From: Capsicum annuum
Taxonomy: Eukaryota > Streptophyta > Magnoliopsida > Solanales > Solanaceae
Assembly (NCBI RefSeq): GCF_002878395.1
Contig: NC_061115.1
Span: forward strand, 58,541,314 to 58,605,313
Direction of reading: 5' to 3'
Length of the DNA: 64,000 bases
Part shown: positions 58,974 to 64,000 of the stretch, in pieces
How the letters are laid out: each line of letters begins with the position of its first letter
How positions within the stretch are numbered: position 1 is the first letter of the stretch
Program-made: the position numbers and the translations under genes
The notes under the pieces: generated by a model
The model's input: only the letters and a program-made list of their open reading frames with translations
Databases searched by the model: none
What the model was told of the DNA's origin: nothing

Positions 58974-60508
58974 TGATAATGCTCAACTTACACGTCAATT
59001 TAAGTGAAAGGCGGTCGTTGTCAATATATTTACCCAACTTTGGAGTCGGGGTTGAATCCACAAGGAACAATGTGAGTGGCAATCAAATTAATTTGAAATA
59101 ATAGTTAAAAGTTAAATCCAAATTAATGGTACACCAAGATAAAATGGGGGAGGTAAGTTCCTACACTAATGTTTCTTTTTGGGATTTTCTAGTAGAAATT
59201 TGGGGCAACGAATAATTAGAGTTTTAACAATTATTCACGGATCTTGGGATTATGCATTACTGAGGGAGTGACATGTGGGAGTTAGTCATTAACATCTATT
59301 TAGTAAGTCAAATATGGGTAGGCTTGGTTATAGATTTTGATGATAGTCTTTCAACAAAACACCAAACTATCACCCACTGATTCTTTTGAATACCTAACGG
59401 GTGTGTTCAACATTTTGCAACCACAACCTCCATCAGGGCATCCCTATTTCTAGGATGACACCCATGGCATAGTTAACCGCATATTTACCCTTATGTCTAA
59501 GATAGTGAAAAATTAGTAAACTACATACATAATTGTCTATCATTTCTTTGATTCCCATATCCCTCTTTTGAGGATGATATAGATTCCTAAAGTTTACCCA
59601 AAACCCTTATTTTGAAAATGGTATTGAACTTTCTAGAGCTCGAAGCTTTCACTCAACAAACCCATGTGGGTATTTGGATCTTTCACCTATTAAATACCAA
59701 CCAAAATAGCATAGCAATAATAAAACCAATAAAAAAGAATTACCAAATAAATTGTAACAATCACAACCCACACACACTTTAAAACCTATTCACACATAAT
59801 CCAAGAGGGCGATTTAGCTACACGTAAGATAAACAAGCACATATATACCCGTAATCTCTATTGAATAAAAGTTGTAGAAGATCTAAGTGAATGTTACTTA
59901 AAACTTGGCTCTCCCAAAATATCAACAATGGAAGTGAGCAAATCTTCCACTTAGAAACTCTCAAATGTATTCTTCACCCAAAATTTACATATTATTTTCT
60001 TCTCCAAAAATAGAGGCTACAAAGTCTCAAGCTAAACCTAGAAAAATTGGGGAATAAGGAATGTGATGGAATTGATGATACATCCAATTAGGTTTTAAGT
60101 CTTTTTGTTCAAATTGGGATCAGCACTTGCAATTATAGTTTTGCACTTGGGTTGAACATTTCTGCCAAGCTGAGATTGCACAAGTCTAGCTACGACCATG
60201 GTTATGCAACCGTGATTGACTTCTATCGTCGCTATTGATTGACCATCTTGTCTGACCGCGATCTCGGCCCATGGGATGCGACCATGGTAATTGAAGCTAG
60301 TTCACTGCAGGTCTTCAGCTAAACTTTTTTAGCTCCCTTTTAATTATTTCAAGCTCCAATCCATATCTCTGTGTCTTTTCAACTCCTATACCTGCAACGA
60401 GTGGATATTAGTGTATTAAATCACAACTATGACTCATTTACTCAGTTGAGACACGGTAAATATGCACTAAAACTGAGTGCAAATGAGTGGTAAAATCACC
60501 ACTCATCA
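58974..60508 (-). repeat. Element F 5' LTR
   Basis: Minus strand from TGATGAGTGGTGA (60508) to GAGCATTATCA (58974); 1,535 bp. Flanks GAGGT (before 53730) and AAGGC (after 60508) share only AGG, so the target duplication is decayed. The site lies within LTR fragment E. Confidence 0.88.
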
Positions 60509-61563
60509 AAGGCTAGCTAGTATAGGCTAGACATAATGTTTATTAATGAATTAGAGATTAAATAACTATATAACCATGCTATGGTGATTTCATCTTCGTT
60601 GAGTCAAATTACGGTATTGATGATGATTGTAGACCTCGGTAAGAGGCCATGATGGGAATGTATAACCTGCGGCCTTAGTGAGTTGCTTGTGTAGTTGTGC
60701 CTTGATATGTTGATGAATTGATCTTTTGGTGAACTCTTTGGTAGTATGGGATACCATAAATAGTTCTTTGTTTTTTTTACTTGAGTGTAATTCTCGATTG
60801 TATGGGACGTCGTGGTAAGTTCTTTTGCTTTATACTCTAATGATGGTAGTTGTGTTGATTATGGTAATTAAATAATTATTATTATATATATGCGGCTTTA
60901 TATTTCTAAAATGATTACTTATGCTTTATGAAATTTATGGTATATATGGACATGGAATGTCATACTATTGTAATAGTTGATTAGTTATTTAGATAGTCAT
61001 ATCACAGAAGATTCAGGTTCGATTCTATACCTTGACTTTAAGTAATTGTCTTACCTTATAAAGTTCTTATATTATAATTTAGCTCTGTCCGCCTATGATG
61101 CCTACTGAGTACCCATGTTTTGGTACTCATACTATACTTCTGTACCTTTTTATTCCAGACCCAAGTTCTAGTTGTTGTCGTTAAGTTGAGATAATGTGGT
61201 GTTTATCATCAGGAGACAGGGTGAGATCTTAGAGTTGGAGTTGCCTTTTTCCCTTCTATCCTTATTCTATCTTTTGTATTCGAGATGAATGTATGAGGCT
61301 ATATAAGACTATTAGATATTGAGTTGTAATTTTTATTATTGAATGTAGCGATTCTCTTGTACTAATACTATCAGGTCGTATGATTAGTATTCAAATGTTA
61401 GCTATTTCTTGTGGAATGTCTTTGTTACATTATGTTTTGATAGAGGGTTCATATTAGATTTTCCTACCAAGGTAACCCATTGTATTAGCTTCGGGTTACG
61501 GTGTTGGCTTACCTACTGGTGGGTTATGGTAGGTGCCATCATGAATCAGAAATAAGGTCATGA
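60509..61563 (+). repeat. LTR fragment E, second part
   Basis: Resumes E after element F. Contains GATGCCTACTGAGTACCCAT, then TTTTGGTACTCATACTATAC (61098-61135), a phrase typical of the R/U5 part of Solanaceae Ty3 LTRs, and ends TAGGTGCCATCATG, then AAGGTCATGAC. It joins abruptly to integrase sequence at 61564. Confidence 0.55.
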
Positions 61564-62059
61564 CTATGAATTGGAGTTTTCTCCTAGTTTAAATAGTATT
61601 CATCTGGTATCTCGTGTATCTATATCGAGGAAGTATCCTGGTGATACTTCTTTGATTGTTCCTTTGGAGGGGTTGGGTGTCTCAGACTCTTTGTCTTATG
61701 AAGAGGTCCCAATTGAGATCTTGGATAGGCAGGTTTGTTATTTGCAAACCAAGGATGTAGCTTTAGTTAAGGTTCTATGGAGGAACCATAAGGTGGAAGA
61801 AGCTACATGGGAAGTAGAAGAGGACGTGAAGTACAAGTATCAACATCTGTTTTCTGCTCCTGGGATTTATGCGGAAGGTATGTGTCTTCAACACGTCTTT
61901 ATTTTCTTAGTTTTTAAAGGAAATATTAATATCTTTGCCTCTTTGTTTTCAAACTTTGTTAAATATTAGAAATATATTTGATAATGCAAATGACTCGTGC
62001 ATGTGATTACCCCTACCTGTTCTATAATTCGGGGATGAATGTTCCTAGTGGGGGAGACT
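61564..62059 (+). pseudogene. Fragment G: chromovirus integrase C-terminus with complete chromodomain
   Basis: Open frame to 61969. YELEFSPSLNSIHLVSRVSI matches the C-terminal end of the D integrase; then EEVPIEILDRQVCYLQTKDV, ALVKVLWRNHKVEEATWEVE and YKYQHLF form a Tekay/Del chromodomain, which targets integration to heterochromatin marks. The rest of pol is absent. 61966-62050 then follows the D-family 3' region (TTTGATAATGCAAATGACTCG) to the polypurine tract GGGGGAGAC. Confidence 0.85.
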
Positions 62060-62122
62060 GAAACACCCTGGTTTTCGTACCTTAGAAAATTTCCTTGATT
62101 TTTAGTTTTTGGGCAATATAAG
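62060..62122 (+). repeat. Start of fragment G's 3' LTR, cut by C3
   Basis: TGAAACACCCTGGTTTTCGT, matching the D-family LTR start at 45958 for about 60 bp up to GGGCAATATA, where C3 begins. Confidence 0.75.
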
Positions 62123-64000
62123 TGTAACGCCCTGAATTCGGTACCCAAAACGTTACACGGTGCTCATAACCTCGAAGGACCACAAGCTAACCCATGATTG
62201 ATATCTGTAACTAAGCACTAAATAATATATTGTAAATATGCAGAATATAAGCTTTAAGGCCATAAGGTTCAAAACTAAACTAATACTGACTATAAAACAA
62301 TGTCTGTAATGGGGTATAGCAATACCCAAAATTGAAATAAACTATTTGAAACATGTTATAGTCTGAAGGCCTCTAAACTGCCTGAAATCTGAAGAGTTAA
62401 TAGGACATGTCAACAACTAACTCCGAACTACTAAAATAATTATAAATTAAAATAATCATTCTATTCTTGAATAATGAGGACTCACTGCTAGTCTGGCTGC
62501 TAAATGTCTAATCTACTAAGGATTCTTGGGAGCTCGTGCTTCTAAACCTATGGTATAAAATATCATAGCGCAAATGTGTTAGTACAATTGAATGTACTGG
62601 TATGCAAGTGAGGTAGGCTGAATGCAAGGGTTCATATGCATGAACAATAATAACTGATTGATAACATGAACATGAACGCATGAGAAATACAAGCATGAAT
62701 ATATAAACTGGGACTGGGGTCGTGATAATACTAAATACTGATGTACTAACATCTGAATTTACTAATACTGGGATACTGAATAACTAAGTCTATTGATGAT
62801 ATGAATTACGGAGTTTATAGGTAACCTATATCTGAGGTTACTGGTACTATATTACTGATAACTGATTACTGAGTATACTAATACTAAAAATCTATCTGAG
62901 TTCTGTACTGGACTGGGTGACTGTATCTGACAGTCCTGAATCTAAAGAACTATCCAAGTTCTAGACTGAGCTGGATGACTATATCTGACAGTCCTGATTC
63001 TGACGGAACTAGCTGAGTTCCTACTGAGCCGAGTGACTGTATCAGACAGTCCTGATATTTTTAGAACTGAACTAAGCTCTATTACTAAGACTGAATATGA
63101 AACTGAGACCGTGGGAGGTAATCATCTAACCAACATGCCCCGAATCTGAACTGGTGGCGGCTAACCTATAACCCCAGCTAGAAGGGTATCAGTACCATGC
63201 CACAGGTAAAGACAAGCTATGAGTAGACCATCTCTGACAGGGAGCTCTTCCGTCAACCCCTCCTGTAAGGAAAAACTCAAAGGAGATGTATAGTCCCTAG
63301 ACTCGTAGGGGTACATCTCAACCTACGCTGGCTATGTAGTTCTATAATGCAAGGATTACTTTTAAGGATCACACCCTCTACTGACTGATAGGTGAGACCT
63401 CACCTTGGGTTCACTCGGTGCTGAATCCTACTCCCAACTGAAAAGACACTAAACTGATTTAACTGAACTAAACTATAATGAATCATATTGTATAACTGAT
63501 TTGAACTGGGTTCACTAAATTTCGTTGACTAACGTAATACTACTGGGATCTGATAACTAATTGAGATTGCTGAGATTATGAAGATTACAGAGATTATTGA
63601 TATTACTGAGATCACTGAGGTTACTTAGATTACTGAGGTTACTGAGTAGGACTAGACTGATACTGAATTCACTGAATTTTCCTGAGTCATGAGACTGACT
63701 GATTTCTAATGATCATGGCTTGACTGAGTGTATCATGAAAACTAACAATGGCTCTAGGCACACAACTAAATTTTAGGGTACAAGTATCCCCAGGACTCAA
63801 TAGAATGAAACTGACAAGACTTGACACTTCTTGAACACATAACCAATATCAATAATTTATCATACAATAAGTTGGGATTTCATGAAGCACATGGTTATCA
63901 TAATGTTGTACGTCGATAGGAATGCATATAATCATGTCATAATTTCATACTCTAACGTCATGATCATTCCAACAAATATCTACAATAAACATCAATAGCA
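62123..64000 (-). mobile_element. Element C3: C-family LTR-like element, runs off the window
   Basis: TGTAACGCCCTGAATTCGGT at the left edge corresponds to the 3' end of C1 (inverted, GGGTGTTATA) and resembles C2's end in content (GTTAGCTTGTGGTCCTT versus GTTAACTTGGGATCACTTG). 62900-63070 has repeated CTGACAGTCCTGA / GAACTA-GCTGAGTTC units and 63540-63700 ACTGAGATTAC-like units. No ORF with a known domain. Confidence 0.6.

Overview
The window is intergenic, repeat-dominated chromosome from a plant of the nightshade family (Solanaceae). A large-genome member such as Capsicum is the best guess, but this is inference. The evidence is two short interspersed elements that read like Solanaceae SINEs, Ty3 elements of the Tat/Athila and chromovirus (Tekay/Del) lineages, AT-rich MITEs, and a three-exon F-box/FBD gene of the plant type. 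Only one protein-coding gene looks intact: a 422-residue F-box protein with exons 14074-14886, 15014-15172 and 15264-15560 on the + strand. Nearly everything else is transposable-element sequence in nested layers, so most recognisable reading frames are decayed and broken by stops and frameshifts.

Layout. 1-4610: 3' part of a Tat-type Ty3 relic (element A, +) with a truncated LTR and a hAT-like insertion. 4620-7960: very AT-rich tandem repeats, including a unit of about 950 bp. 8683-8934: a MITE. 9013-13803: a Copia relic carrying a LINE fragment and a SINE. 14074-15560: the F-box gene. 15739-16873: a non-autonomous Helitron (-) with a SINE inside. 17394-19365: an inverted-repeat DNA element carrying the 5' part of an F-box/LRR gene, cut by a 100-N gap that looks like an unmerged contig overlap. 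19614-22503: two nested inverted-repeat elements.

22990-45957 is the shell of a MULE. Arrays of palindromic repeats lie on either side of a decayed MURA-like transposase. The shell was later split by element B (Tat-type Ty3, -, 23745-36176, itself hit by a Harbinger-like element) and by two solo-LTR-like elements of one family (C1 39295-41977, -; C2 42978-45604, +).

45958-51690: chromovirus D, mainly on the - strand, with pol debris and two LTRs in inverted, converging orientation. 51691-61563: a third LTR type (E) with a 39-bp minisatellite, split by element F (53730-60508, -), an LTR element with a gag-like/zinc-knuckle ORF and no pol. 61564-62122: a + strand integrase/chromodomain fragment (G) of D's family. 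62123-64000: a third C-family copy running off the window.

Insertion order can be read in several places because an element and its unoccupied counterpart are both present: the Harbinger-like copy sits in one LTR of B but not the other, and the hAT-like copy sits in A but not in B. No bacterial-type operon, CRISPR array, rRNA or tRNA gene was seen. All coordinates and motifs come from reading the sequence. Family assignments are from remembered family features, not from database searches.
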